A stretch of 64,000 nucleotides of DNA from Entrophospora sp. SA101 (taxonomy: Eukaryota > Glomeromycota > Glomeromycetes > Entrophosporales > Entrophosporaceae): NCBI GenBank assembly GCA_958430865.1, contig CAUDNR010003090.1, positions 1-64,000 on the forward strand. Reading direction: 5' to 3'. Position 1 is the first letter of the stretch. Each line of letters opens with the position of its first letter. Positions 22,732 to 34,947 of this stretch are shown in pieces. The notes under the pieces were generated by a model. The model made no database searches. It was not told the DNA's origin and saw only the letters and a list, made by a program, of their open reading frames with translations. A program made the position numbers and the translations under genes.

Positions 22732-23718
22732 CTTTATTCCATAGTTATAAAACAGACTATAGAAGATTTCCTTTTTTGAAAAATTGTAGATTAGTGCATT
22801 TGACAAAAATAAATAAGATTTTTAAAAATCATGCAAGACTAATAATAAACATGTCAAGATTTTTGAAATATTTATATTGGACAAAAAATGTTCTATTCCA
22901 AAATTAGAATTTTTTTTCACGCCTTTATTATTATTAATAATTGTAAAAATAAAAATATCCAAGTTTAAATAAAGAAATATTTAGAATTAATCAGCATTTG
23001 AATAAGTTATATTTTGTAAAAGTCTTCATGTTTAATACAGTGAAGATCATCTATACTCAAAAGTTATAATTTTTGAAATATTATGTGATCCACACATTGG
23101 ATTTTAAAAAACCTACCACCATTCAATTCAGCTTTAAAAAGGGGTCTATTAATCTAAAAAAATTTTTGTCTCGAAATTTTCTTTTCATAGATTTTTTAAA
23201 TTTGAAAGTTATGCTCAGAAGTGCAACAATAATTTTCATGTTAGAATATTTTGAATCTCACAACCAAATTTGATAATGATTTTCTTTTAATGTGTTAAAC
23301 TTTTTTGTTGCAAAGAACTTTTATTTATTAATAAAAAAAAGGAAATAAATAAATCAAAAAAAAAGCTGTTACACGAAATTTACTTAGTCTCAATTTTTTA
23401 AGTGTGGACTATTACATTTGTTATTTTATCTTTTGTTTGAATGAGAAGATGCACTTTTTATTTTTATAATTGCTGAAAAAAAAGTTTATTAGTAAACTTT
23501 ATATGGGGCATACTGCAACAAAACCAGACAAAGTGAACATTGGTGTTACCTAAAATTTTAGGGATCAAAATTATTTAACAAGTATATTATTAATATAATG
23601 TGATTTCAATGTTATAGTTTATAGTTCTCATAATTTTCAGTTTATTTTTATTCTATAAATTTTTAATTGCTCAATAATCTTTTATCACTCATTATTCAAT
23701 ATTCTAAATGTAGTAAAT
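22732..23718. other. Intergenic; no gene seen
   Basis: This is AT-rich sequence with several poly-A runs and no frame of interest. It separates Sld5 from a convergent minus-strand gene. Confidence 0.35.
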
Positions 23719-24666
23719 TTAACTATCTTTTTGAATACGTTTACGTCTTACACGTCCTTGCTCAGCAAACGTGTATGGTTTGGAATGAACTAAGCTGCAT
23801 CGATCTCGGTGCAACTGTGATGCCTTGACTACCAGCTCATCCCGAATAGTCACAATGTGGTTTAAAGTTGACTATAAAAAAAATGATTAGTTGAAGTTCC
23901 ATTGAAACAACCAACAGAATGGTGTCAGAGACAAACCTCTATTCGCAACAGCAATGTTGTTAACTTTTCAATCATTAATAATTGATTGTTTGATTGAGGC
24001 AACTTTGTCTTCTTCAAGAGGCCTAACCGCCACAGTCCTCTTGCCTTCCAATCCAATGCATACAAGTTGTAGTAAAAACCTAACATCCCATAAAATTTAC
24101 TCAGATACCCATTTATATAAAGTCAAAAAAAAAAAAAAAAAAAGACTCGCCATAAGAATGTACGCCAAGTGTATACAATTTCCTAAAGTCTTTACATCCC
24201 ACACCATTGTTTTCTATTGCTTCCTGGAGCAAGACATCACGCATAGCAACCATGAGGTCGACTTTATCATTCCATCTTTTTGAACTACAGGCTTTGGGTA
24301 GTCCTCCTGATCGCAGTCCAATAACTGCCTCAAAGCCATCACAAGTAATCCTGAAATCACAACGTTGCCCAATCAACGATCTGTCAACTAGTTTCTTATT
24401 TAGGTTTGCAATCATTGCTGATGCAAGACTCTGTATTTCTCCTCTAAAAATGATATTGTCAGCAAATAAAGAAAAATATTTTCATACTTTCCGTCAGGAA
24501 AAAAACCACTTAACTCATCATACACAAATTTCTGATGATAAGTGATAACACCCCTGGTCATCATATTGGTAAAGTTATTTGAGAAAGAACCTTCTGACAT
24601 GGATACCTTCGATCGATCCAGATTATAGGCACTGCATACCATATTGTGAGAATGTTCAATAAACAA
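23719..24666 (-). CDS. Unnamed fungal gene, 4 visible exons, 5' end uncertain
   Basis: The visible part is complement(join(23719..23871, 23937..24079, 24151..24443, 24488..about 24657)). The exons read IEHSHNMVCSAYNLDRSKVS and SNNFTNMMTRGVITYHQK; then GEIQSLASAMIANLNKKL, CDFRITCDGFEAVIGLRSGG, LPKACSSKRWNDKVDLMVAM and KDFRKLYTLGVHSYG; then FYYNLYALDWKARGLWRLGL; and finally STLNHIVTIRDELVVKAS with a basic end (RVRRKRIQKDS). All joins keep frame. I do not recognise a named domain, though the alternation of charged helices and the GLRxGGLPKA block look like a conserved family. The intron 24150-24080 would be GC-AG (GCGAGT). Upstream of IEHSHN the frame has a stop near 24670 and no clear acceptor, so either the first exons are missed or the gene is 5'-truncated. 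Confidence 0.5.
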
Positions 24667-25310
24667 TTACGATATAAAGACAAAGATCAAATGGAAAACA
24701 TACTATGTTTGAACCAATCTTCATATTACATTTATCTTTGGACATCCCTAAAATCAAAATGCATAAGTTTCAAAAATCAAAATACACAAGTTTTAATAGA
24801 TTAATATTTAGGTAACGTGTACCTTAATGATACATTCTTCAATATCCGTGACAATATCGTCTGATTTTCTCTTAAGTATATATCATAAAACTAAAAAAAA
24901 AAGAAGTGCAAGCAAATTAGATTTAAATAATCACTTTAACTTGTATAATGTATAGATAGATAAAGTTGAAATCATGTAGTTACCCACAAAAAAGAGCAGA
25001 AGGAACAAATGGTAAATTAAATATTTTATAATTATCAAATTGCACAATGAATATAATAATAACAAATACTTATTATGTATCTGTTACTCAAGTGTGAGAG
25101 CAGCAAAGAAAATTTTGGAGAAGAAGCAAGCAAAAGCAATTTTAGGAGAATGTTTATTATAATTATTATTTATTTTTATTATTAAAAATGATCTACATTT
25201 CACCCAATAAAAAATCCTTACATATAGTTTTTTATAAGTGTGCTCAACTATGTTTGTGTTTATACTGATGTGTAACACCCCAAATAAGTGTGGGAAAAAT
25301 TCAAATCAAA
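24667..25310. other. Unassigned sequence
   Basis: Possible upstream exon material of the preceding minus gene lies around 24700-24760, but it cannot be joined convincingly. The remainder is AT-rich with no gene. Confidence 0.25.
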
Positions 25311-25800
25311 AAATAATTGTAACAATTCAGCACTACGTGTCTCATTTTCGATCGGTATTTGAATGCAACATGTAAAACCAGACCCCAAATTCAAATGTGA
25401 CGTACAAAGCCAAAATATAGATTGCCCAATTCAGCATTTCATCACCTAGAAAATGTATGTGTATTTTCTGTGAATTGGTTTTTCTATACAATGTGGAGGA
25501 TAAATTGTCTATTTATATGTTTTGTGTTAACTTATTAGACTATTTTGTACCCAAGTGCTAGTAGACTATTTAGCTCCACTAATACAAGGAACTATGAAAC
25601 ACCAACTTATCCCGCCTCAAAATATGACACAAATGCAATCCAATCATATCTTGAATGTGGAATCAAATGCAGATTCTTCCATAAACCTAGAATGGGTCCT
25701 CAGTCAGCCTCGAATGTGAAAATGAACGTGAATTATTCCAACCTTGAAGTATGACACAAATGCGAACCAATCATAAGTAGGTAATAGTCTAACTACTAAA
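25311..25800. repeat. Dispersed repeat fragments
   Basis: Blocks such as CAGCACTACGTGTCTCATTT and TATTTGAATGCAACATGTAAA (25320-25400), and TTTATATGTTTTGTG followed by TTATTAGACTATTT (25510-25545), have relatives at 49370-49640, 52340-52540 and 39040-39110. They behave as one dispersed non-coding family, partly inverted. Confidence 0.45.
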
Positions 25801-25823
25801 TGGATTATTTGACAATTCAGACC

Positions 25824-25990
25824 ACAATTGTTCCATGTAAACAAACATTTTCAATAGCAGGAAATACTATGCCCAAGCTATTTGTCTGGAGAATGGTATA
25901 CAGTATATACTAGAAAATACTGAAAGTAAAATTACTTGCTCTGATATGATAAACATTTTCGATTTTTATTGGTCAGAACCAGGACTGAAT
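25824..25990 (+). pseudogene. hAT transposase C-terminal (dimerisation) relic
   Basis: The plus frame reads TIVPCKQTFSIAGNTMPK before decaying. This matches the conserved hAT C-terminal block (VPCERxFSxAGN...). A stop follows at about 25910, and a possible continuation ITCSDMINIFDFYWSEPG appears in another frame. Nothing of the catalytic core remains. Confidence 0.5.
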
Positions 25991-26376
25991 CATGCATGGT
26001 TGATAATAATAATTATTATAAATATATACATTTTCTGATTGAAGAATTATTTGTAATGAACTATTTTGATATTTTCGTCTTTTTATTTAAAAAGAAAAAA
26101 TAATAAAGATGAATTGTGTGAATTGTTAAAAATTTCAAATATCCTATTGCACAATAGATTGTACTACTACTTCTTGCTATCTGATATATTATTTTGAAAA
26201 ATATAATTCTTTGATAACAATATTATGATTGATATGAACAAGTAGAATAATAATTTTCGAGCATAGAAAAGGTAATGTACAATAATAGAAAGTGGCTTAT
26301 TTATAGTAGATGTGGCTTGAACCAAAAAAATTTCAAAACATCATTAATTGAATTATTTATTTGTAATTTAATAATA

Positions 26377-26543
26377 CAGTCAAAGCTCATTATAGTGGAT
26401 CTCGTTATAGTGGATCTTTTTTGTTTCCAATGCTAATTAATTCTGCTCGATATAGTGGAAAACATAATAAAATTTCGTTATAGTGGAAAAAAAGAGAAAA
26501 ATTACATATGGAACCAAGGGTCCACTATAACGAGCTTTGACTG
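26377..26543. mobile_element. 167-bp TA-flanked MITE
   Basis: The left end is CAGTCAAAGCTCATTATAGT. The right end in reverse complement is CAGTCAAAGCTCGTTATAGT, so the TIR of at least 20 bp has one mismatch. TA lies on both sides (26375-26376 and 26544-26545), as expected for Tc1/mariner-mobilised elements. Internal TTATAGTGGA-type repeats occur four times. A diverged relative of nearly equal length lies at 51471-51635. The element ends 12 bp before the ATG of the MFS fragment. Confidence 0.85.
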
Positions 26544-26555
26544 TATGTTATTGTG

Positions 26556-26854
26556 ATGGATAAATCTTATAAAAAATATTTATTTAAAAGACATAATAAT
26601 GATGATGAATCAGACGAAGAAAATCTTGTGGAAGGAAAAAATGATGCAGCAGCAGAAAAAAGATCAATATCAAAAAATTACAATAAAGAGGAAATAGAGG
26701 AAGACCTGTTGTTGGCAATGATTTAGATATTTTAAAATTTGAAGAAGAAAATGAGGTAGAAGATGATCCAAAATTATGGCCAAATAAAAAGAAAGCTGGT
26801 ATCATGATTTTAGTTTCAATTTCTGAAATGCTTGCTCCTATTGCATATTTGTAA
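26556..26854 (+). pseudogene. MFS transporter N-terminal fragment, frameshifted
   Basis: ATG at 26556 opens an acidic, soluble N-terminus (MDKSYKKYLFKRHNNDDESD). A frame change near 26708 is needed to continue into RPVVGNDLDILKFEEEN, then DDPKLWPNKKKAGIMILVS and ISEMLAPIAYL, which resembles the segment entering the first transmembrane helix of fungal drug:H+ antiporters. The frame stops at 26852-26854 or passes a GTAAGA donor at 26851. No further exons appear before SMC4, so at most one of 12-14 helices is present. Confidence 0.5.
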
Positions 26855-27081
26855 GATTAACAACCTTTTATATTTAAAAGGAAAGAAAAAAATTTGATTG
26901 GAATTTTTAATTTTCTATATAGATACAATTAGAAGTCACATGAAAATCTTGGATAATCACCAATTAATTTTTTGACCAATAAAATTAATTAAAATAAATA
27001 AGGTAAAGATCTTTGTTCAAAATTTGACGCGTCGAACGAAACCTTTTTATTATCTTTATAATTACAAAAATTTTATTAAAT
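26855..27081 (+). promoter_or_regulatory. Promoter region of SMC4 with an ACGCGT box
   Basis: This spacer ends at the SMC4 start. ACGCGT occurs at 27027-27032, 50 bp before the ATG. That hexamer is the MluI cell-cycle box bound by MBF-type factors, which drive G1/S genes in other fungi. One hexamer can arise by chance. Confidence 0.4.
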
Positions 27082-28124
27082 ATGTCTACTACTACCCAAG
27101 AAGAAACCAGTAATGTATTAGAACAAACTAAGGAAGAATGTAAACCACGCATAGTTATCGAGAAAATGGTTCTCATAAATTTTAAATCTTATTTTGGTCG
27201 CCAAGAACTTGGTCCTTTTCATAAGGTACGCAGCGGACCTTTGTCATTAGCAAATATATTTTCGCACCTTGTTACACTTTTCATAGAACATATATTTTCC
27301 AAATATTGATTTGCTTATTTATTTATTTTTTATGCATAGTCATTTTCTGCTATTGTAGGACCTAATGGTTCTGGAAAATCTAATGTCATTGATGCACTTT
27401 TATTTGTATTTGGTTATCGTGCAAGTAAAATGCGTCAAGGCAAAATTTCTCAACTTATTCATTCATCTGAAGGTCATACAAATTTAAATTATTGTACTGT
27501 TGAAATACATTTTCAAGAAATTTATGATTTGGTATTTCAATTATTAATTTTTCTTTGATATCTGATTTATATATATGCATGTATTTGATGATTTATTTAT
27601 CTATTATTTCGATTATATAGGCAGAATCTAATGATTTTGAAGTTGTCCCTCAATCACAATTAATTGTTTCACGTCAAGTTCTTCGTAACGATACCAGTAA
27701 ATATTTTATAAATGGTCGCCAGAGTAATTATACTGAAGTCACAACACTTTTAAAAGATCGTGCAATCGATTTGACTCATGAAAGATTTCTTATTCTTCAG
27801 GTGATTATTGATTGATTAATTAATTATCTTCTAATCAATTAAATTAATTCATTTATATATATAATATAAAGGGCGAGGTTGAATCTATAGCTCAGATGAA
27901 ACCAAAAGCCCCAAACGAACATGAAGATGGGTTATTGGAATATCTTGAAGATATTATAGGAACTTCCAAATACAAAATTTCCATTGAAAGAGCTAATCAA
28001 AAAGTTGAACAACTTAATGAACAACAATCTGAAAAATTACATCGTGTTCAAATAGTTGAAAAACAAAAACAAAACTTAGAAGTATGTATGGAAGATTCCT
28101 ATTATTAATATTTAATAAATGTTG

Positions 28125-28167
<43 letters not shown>

Positions 28168-29055
28168 TCAGAGTAAGAAAAAAGAAGCAGAAGATTTTCT
28201 TCGTGATGAAAACAGACTTACAATGAAACAATCAATTCATTATCAACGTCAACTATTAGAATGTAACAATGCTATAGATATTTATACTAAATCTATGGTA
28301 AGTCACTTTCCTCTATATAACTAAAGCTCTATGTGAGTTGGCTTACAAAGAGTTTTATACATAACTTTCTTAATCAGCCAATCAATCAATCAATCAATTG
28401 ATTGATTATTATTATTATTATTAGAATAAACTTATAGAAGAACTTCATGAAGAAGAATTAAAACATTCACAATTAAGACAAGAATCAAAAGAACTTGATG
28501 ATAAATATAAAAATGTTTTATCAGAATATCAGGTATAACATATAAATATATATATATATTACAAATATATTCGGATTCTAATATTTTTTAAAAAAACATT
28601 TTTATTTAAATATTTTAGTCACTTGAAATAAATACTGATTTGATATTAAAAGAATTATCTAAATATGAAAAACAAGATATTCATCTTCAAGAAAAAAAGA
28701 AACATATTATTGGAAAACAAAATAAATTAATAAAAACTTTACAAACTGTATTGTATATCTATACCTGTATATATATATTTTATTAAAAAATTTAAAATTC
28801 ATATATTTATTAAATATTGTGTTTCCATCTTTTTTTCTTATAGAATCGTAAAACTATATCAGAAACTAAAGCTTCTATAAATAACGTTGAGACTAGTTTA
28901 GTTTCTCAAAAAAATGAAATTGCAAAAATGGAAAGGGATCTTGTGGATGAGGAGTCCAACTTTGAAATAATCGGAGAAAGTCTTAAAGGTAATCAATCAT
29001 AAAAATTATTTTTAAACAAGTATATTATATTTGTATAATCTTTTTAAAACAAAAA

Positions 29056-29086
<31 letters not shown>

Positions 29087-32000
29087 AACTGAAGAATTCA
29101 CAATGCAGATGGAACAAAAGAAAAGAGAACTTGCTCCCTGGACAGAGAGTATTAATGAGAAACAATCTGCTATTGATGTGGCACAATCTGAATATAATCT
29201 TCTCAAAGAAAAAAACGATTCGATTGAAGAAGCTCTTAAACAATCAGAAAATGATTTGAGTTCATTAAGTCAAACTAAAATTTCAAAAGTATTTATATTA
29301 TTATTTTATTTGTTAATGACAATGATGAATCCTTTAAAAAAAATGAAATTTTATTTTAGGAACAAGAAATCGATTCTATCAAACATCAAATTAATCTAAA
29401 AAATCAAGAAATAATGCAATATGAAGAATTGCTAAATGTATTTATATTTTAATACTCATGACTATTATAAAATAATGACATTAATAAGATTATTATTAAT
29501 ATTATTATTATCGTTCTAATTATAGAATAGTGCCAGTTATAAAGAGAAACTAAAATCTGATCTTGCTGATGCTCGTCAAAAAGAAGATGAAGCAAGGACT
29601 TCTTTACAATCATCCCAATCAAGAGGCGTTGTTCTCTCAAGTTTAATTAAACTTAAAGATAGTGGGAGAATAAGAGGATTTCATGTATGTTGATTAATAG
29701 AAAATAAATAAATGAGAGTGTGTATATATTACATGTTGATTTTAAGAATTTGAATTTTAGGATCGATTAGGAAATCTTGGTGTTATAGATGATAAATATG
29801 ATGTAGCTATTTCGACTGCTTGCCCTGGACTGAATAATATTGTTGTCGATAATGTAGAAGTTGGTCAAAATTGTATAGAATACCTTAAAAAAAATAATCT
29901 TGGTCGTGGCCACTTCATTTGTCTTAATCAACTTCCCGAACTCAGCATGAATCCAATCCAAACACCTGAAAATGTTCCACGCCTATTTGACCTGATAAGA
30001 CCAAAAGATCAAAAGTTTGCTCCAGCTTTTTACAGTGTTTTACGCGACACCTTAGTAGCAGAAAATTTACAACAAGCAAATAGGATAGCATATGGGAAAT
30101 ATAGATGGCGTGTCGTCACTTTGGATGGTAAACTTATTGATAAATCGGGTACTATGAGCGGTGGTGGTAATAAAGTATCAAGAGGTTCTATGAGTTCAAG
30201 ATTTGTTGCAGACATTACTCAGGAAACATTGACAGAGTTGGAACAAAACCGTGCCCATATTGAAAATGAATGGAAGGATTTCAATGAAAAACGTAAAGAT
30301 TGGGAATTCCAACTTGAAAAAAGACAAGATGAAATCCCAAGATTGGAATTGGCCTTAACAAAATCTGAAATGGATTTACAATCTTGTATAAAACGTTTTG
30401 CTGATGTTGAGAAACGTGTAAATCAATTATGGTAAAAATCTTTATTTTATTTATTACAAAGAAATTAAAACAATAAACAATATTTTCTTACCTATCCGTC
30501 TGTATGATATTATTTACTGCAGCCAACAAAATAGACCAAATCTAGAAGATCATCAACAAATGCAAGAACTTCAAATAACAATAGATAATTTTAATAGAGA
30601 CATAGAACAATTAAAGGAAAATTATTCAACGCCAATAGAAAATGATATAAAATATTTACAAGATCAAATTATGGAAGTTGGTGGTGGTAGACTTCGTGCA
30701 CAGAAAGCTATAGTCGATGGAATTAGATCAGAAATAGATCGACTTACTGAGCATGTTACAACCTTGATGGTGACCAAATCAAAATCTGAGAAAGATTTAA
30801 CTAAATTGGAAAATTCTTTGACAAATTGTGAGAATGAAATCGAAGAAATTAACAATCAGATAAATCAACTTGGAGAAGAAATTGAACAAAATAATGAAAG
30901 TGCTAGTTCTATTAACTCAAAAGCTGAAAAGTCAAAAAATGTTTGTATATTTATTTATATATATTATAATTTATTTATATTATATTTATTAATATTTTTT
31001 TAAAAAAAGGATTTAGAAAATAAAAAAGATGAATTAGACGAAATCAAAGCTCAACTTGATGACAAAAATGAAATATTTAATCAGATGAGATCTGTTGAAA
31101 TGGAAATAAAAAATAAATTGGAAGATATTGAACATAATTTAGCAGGAAATCAACAAAAACAAAGACATTGGAATGAACTGCTTGAAAAATTGTCGCTTCA
31201 TAAAATTGGAAGCGATGATGACATGCAAGAAGATGAACTGCAATTCTATTCTGATGATGAATTAATGGCAATTAACAAAAAAGATTTGATTAATGAAATC
31301 AATAAATTACAAGAAAAAGTACAAAACGCGAACCCAAATCTTGATGTGTTAATTGAATATCATCGTTATGAAGAGGAATATAAAGCGCGGACAAAAGAAC
31401 TTGAAGAGATAACAGAAATACGTGATGGTTGTAAAAGAGAATATGACGAGTTACGCAAAAGAAGATTAGACGAATTCATGTGTGGATTCACATTTATATC
31501 AAAAAAATTAAAAGAAATGTATCAGTTGATGACACTTGGTGGAAATGCAGAACTCGAATGTTGTGATAGCTTGGATCCTTTTTCTGAAGGTATTATATTT
31601 AGTGTTATGCCACCAAGAAAAAGTTGGAAAAACATATCAAATTTATCTGGTGGTGAAAAGGTATTTCTCTTTTTTTTTAAAAAAAATTCAGTAAACTTCA
31701 TAGTTTATATATTAATATAATGAAAAATTTTATTAGACATTAAGTTCTTTAGCATTGATATTTGCACTTCATCATTATAAACCAACACCAATATATGTTA
31801 TGGATGAAATTGATGCAGCTTTGGACTTTCGAAATGTCTCAATTGTAGCAAATTATATCAAGGAGCGTACCAAAGATGCACAATTTATTGTTGTTAGTTT
31901 ACGTAACAATATGTTTGAATTGGCTGATCGTTTGGTTGGAATATATAAAACCAAAAATATGGTAAAATTCAGTTTATTGTTGGACTTTTCTTATTTCTAT

Positions 32001-32110
32001 ACATCTACACAACATATTAATATAAAGAAATTTCTATTTTAATTTAATGATTCATTTAGACAAAATCTATAACAATATCACCAAATGATGTACAACAACA
32101 ACAACAATAA
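27082..32110 (+). CDS. SMC4: Condensin subunit SMC4, 16 exons
   Basis: The proposed CDS is join(27082..27225, 27340..27531, 27621..27800, 27872..28081, 28172..28297, 28425..28532, 28619..28747, 28844..28988, 29083..29288, 29360..29437, 29526..29684, 29761..30431, 30523..30940, 31010..31660, 31737..31961, 32060..32110), 1230 aa with every phase consistent. SMC4 pairs with SMC2 in condensin and compacts mitotic chromosomes using ATP. Walker A is GPNGSGKSN (about residues 55-63), followed by the SMC4-type FVFGYRASKMRQGKISQLIH. Long coiled coils flank a hinge from about residue 560 (DRLGNLGVIDDKYDVAIS). The C-terminal head has the ABC signature LSGGEK (1134-1139) and Walker B YVMDEIDAALDF with its D-loop. 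The end is a poly-Gln run. The N-terminal extension is short compared with many fungal SMC4 proteins. It is convergent with SDHAF4. Confidence 0.96.
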
Positions 32111-32219
32111 TAAACAATCTTTTTCATTTTATTTGTTTTATTCAATATTCTGCCTATTAAAAATTATGTATATATATACATAAATACAAGAGCCTTTTAA
32201 AAAAATCAATCAATTTACT

Positions 32220-32609
32220 TTAAAAATCAGTAACTCTTGAACCATAGCTCCAATCACTACCATGTTTCAATGGATCTTCTTTAGGACCATTAACCTCACC
32301 AGTTACAGGATTTTTATTACCTTCAAATTCAGGATTTGGTTTTCTAAGTAAATCAGGGTGATGTTTTTCATCATCAACATCACCATCATTTGAACTGATA
32401 AAAGATCCTTGATTTTTACGTACTAATTCTTCAAATTCTTTTTGATCTTTTAAGTTGCCTAATGGAATTGGTGCAGGTCTATCAAATGGACCAGTTGAAT
32501 AATAATAAAAAATGAATTTTTTGTCATGATTATATGAATTCTTTTTTTGCAAGAGATGATAAAATATTAATTCACGACGGTATTTAAATATCGATTGATA
32601 AAATTTCAT
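32220..32609 (-). CDS. Succinate dehydrogenase assembly factor 4 (SDHAF4/Sdh8), single exon
   Basis: This is a 129-aa protein. The C-terminus reads EGNKNPVTGEVNGPKEDPLK, then HGSDWSYGSRVTDF, the DUF1674 signature of SDHAF4. This mitochondrial chaperone binds flavinylated SdhA and helps it pair with SdhB during complex II assembly. The first 35 residues are basic and aromatic with few acids (MKFYQSIFKYRREL...), a plausible mitochondrial presequence. The middle has GPFDRPAPIPLGNLKDQKEF. The stop is 110 bp from the SMC4 stop, tail to tail. Confidence 0.88.
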   Translation of the reverse strand: MKFYQSIFKYRRELIFYHLLQKKNSYNHDKKFIFYYYSTGPFDRPAPIPLGNLKDQKEFEELVRKNQGSFISSNDGDVDDEKHHPDLLRKPNPEFEGNKNPVTGEVNGPKEDPLKHGSDWSYGSRVTDF

Positions 32610-33203
32610 TTATGCAATCTTTAAAAAAAACGGTTAAAAGTATTAATTTTCCTGCCGATCATTATACATATTAATATTAATATAATATTATATAGTCGGC
32701 ACATTTTTCTGTACAACGGACTTTGGCGAATGAATTGAACGTAACTCATTATTAAATAATTTATGTGCCTCTAAGTAAAAACAATAACTTGCCTTTGACC
32801 TTTAAAACGCGAGTTTTATGCACATGTAGCTCTTCCAGTTATGGAGTAATAGCCTCTCAAAGAAACCTATGGTTTTTGACTTCGGAAGCTTAATTCTTTT
32901 CGGAAATCAGCTCTATTGAGATCGTTTTAGGATGATAAGACAGAGTACATTGAGAGCTTTTAGGAAATATATGGTTTGTATGGGTTTGTTGGGGAAGGAA
33001 GAAATTAAAAGCAAAAACGGTTCTATAAGTTATTTATTATTATAAGAACTCCAACAATTTTTTTTTTTCACAAATTAAGAAATGGATCCATCTTGAATTT
33101 TTATCATAATACTTTGATAGGAATGTATTTACAAATATAAGAAATTACATGATTAACAAAAAGCAGTTTTCATTATTGGCCTCGAATTTCAGATTCAAGC
33201 ACA
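32610..33203. other. Intergenic; no gene seen
   Basis: This holds the promoter side of SDHAF4 and AT-rich sequence. The part near 32900-32990 weakly resembles 20500-20610. Confidence 0.3.
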
Positions 33204-33660
33204 TCACCTCAAAAACTGGGTGAGATTGTGTTCATCACGAGGATTTAAAATTTTTATGGGTTGGCTTGGTTCATGTACATATGCTAATTTGTCGGTAACA
33301 TCATTACCAACAAGAGCACATTGTACCTGATTGTTGGGAGCCTCTTCCCAGACTAAATCTTTGCATGGTCCCATTTTTACCAATTATTATCATCACCAAT
33401 AGATATTTCAAACATTCGAGACGCACAGTATTGTATTGCAGGCGACCCATAACCCCAGCTCTTGCTGTAATTGTATTCCACCCTCTTCTTCTGAGCCTTT
33501 TTTTAACATAATATGGCAATATTGTTTGTGGTGCACCTGTGTTTGACCACACATGAGTACACCTTGTTGTTGTTTTGTATGTCATAAAAATCATAGTCAA
33601 GCTGAGCAATTAAATTTTCATTAGGCCTTTTGACATGGACTCTGACCTTTATTTGAAAAA
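33204..33660 (-). pseudogene. Decayed coding remnant of unknown family
   Basis: The minus strand has protein-like pieces in different frames. Upstream is LIAQLDYDFYDIQNNNK; then a frame with CTHVWSNTGAPQTILPYYV and AGVMGRLQYNTVRLECLKYL (33304-33609); then VWEEAPNNQVQCALVGNDV, TDKLAYVHEPSQPIKIL and NPRDEHNLTQFLR, stopping at 33204-33206. Shifts between frames indicate decay. The pieces seem to come from one protein, which I cannot name. Confidence 0.35.
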
Positions 33661-34947
33661 ATTACTAAATTAACTTGAAAAACTACATGAATATATTCTT
33701 TTACTAAAATACAATTTCATAAGATAAAACAATTATGATCAGATCCATATTCAAACCTTGTAGTCATCATCATTTCCAGTACGCTGAGTAATTACCATCT
33801 TTTGTTTATTTTTATTGTGAAGAATTTTAAGATATATGAATTAAATGACAAAAGAAAAACACAACCAATTTACACTTGTAATTGATAAATTAAGATTTAT
33901 TGTTAATATTCCAATTTTTGGAATAAATTTACAATTTTATATTCATTAGAAAGCTGAAGTTCCATCATCCATCATACTGAAAAATTACATATTGTTATTA
34001 TGTAGACTTTAAAGATTGCCAACAATTTAAAACATCAACTGCTCATGTTAAATTCTTTGGTTTTTTTAAATTTTGATTAATACTGAACTGATTTGGAATG
34101 AAAATACCACCATTAATAATGGATTTTCCGTGTGTTTTGTTTTAATCAAGTTGTATTTAACAAATAAAATGTTTTGTAAGAAAAAAAATGCCCATTTTTA
34201 TTTGCGACTTTATCAGTCACTCAATAATATTCCAGAACTATAAAATCTTATTCTCACATTCCGTTTTAATTTCACATTTATAAGTTAATATAAATGACAT
34301 CATGGAAAAAATCCGGATTGCTTACTTAATTGTGCTGCTTTTATGAAATAAACTGAACATTTATGGAGTGATAAACATGATCACGGAGATATAATGGAAA
34401 TATTCTGGAGTGTCATATTTTACAGGGTAAATATATGTTGAAAGTCAAGAAACTCGTTCACCAACTCTACCCACCCAAGTTTCTTAAAGTAATGTTGTTA
34501 ATAATGTTACTGTAGCTAACGTTTTCAATCATTAGTGATAAATTTTTCGTTAGCTATTTTATTTCACTCGTGGAAAAATCTTTAAATGGAAAGAATTTTA
34601 ACTGCTAAAGAAAATAAAATAATTAAGAGTTTATTATAATGATAGAAAAAATCGTCCAATAAAAAAAAATTATTGATTATACAAATTGATCTATAAAAAT
34701 CCGATTAAAACAATTTTTGTTCATTTATTTCAAAGTATTTTATAAATAAATAAACAAAATCTCGATCTCACAGATTAAGACATAGCATTAACTCACATAT
34801 GCTGGCCAATTTATCTCAAGATATTTAGAAAAAAGTCAATTCTCCGAGATACTCTTTTGTATTTCTGCAGATCAGAACAAAACATTCATGTTGTACAAAT
34901 AATTGTTGACAAAAAAAAAAAATAGTTGATAAAATAAAATTCAAGAA
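33661..34947. other. Intergenic; no gene seen
   Basis: About 1.3 kb of AT-rich DNA without a credible frame or repeat match. The end presumably contains the promoter of the small gene at 34948. Confidence 0.35.

Noticed and set aside
25545..25754. Plus frame in the repeat field
   Set aside because: It overlaps dispersed repeat sequence and shows no family match.
28120..28170. ATT microsatellite in an SMC4 intron as a functional element
   Set aside because: Simple repeats of this type are common throughout this AT-rich DNA; nothing sets it apart.
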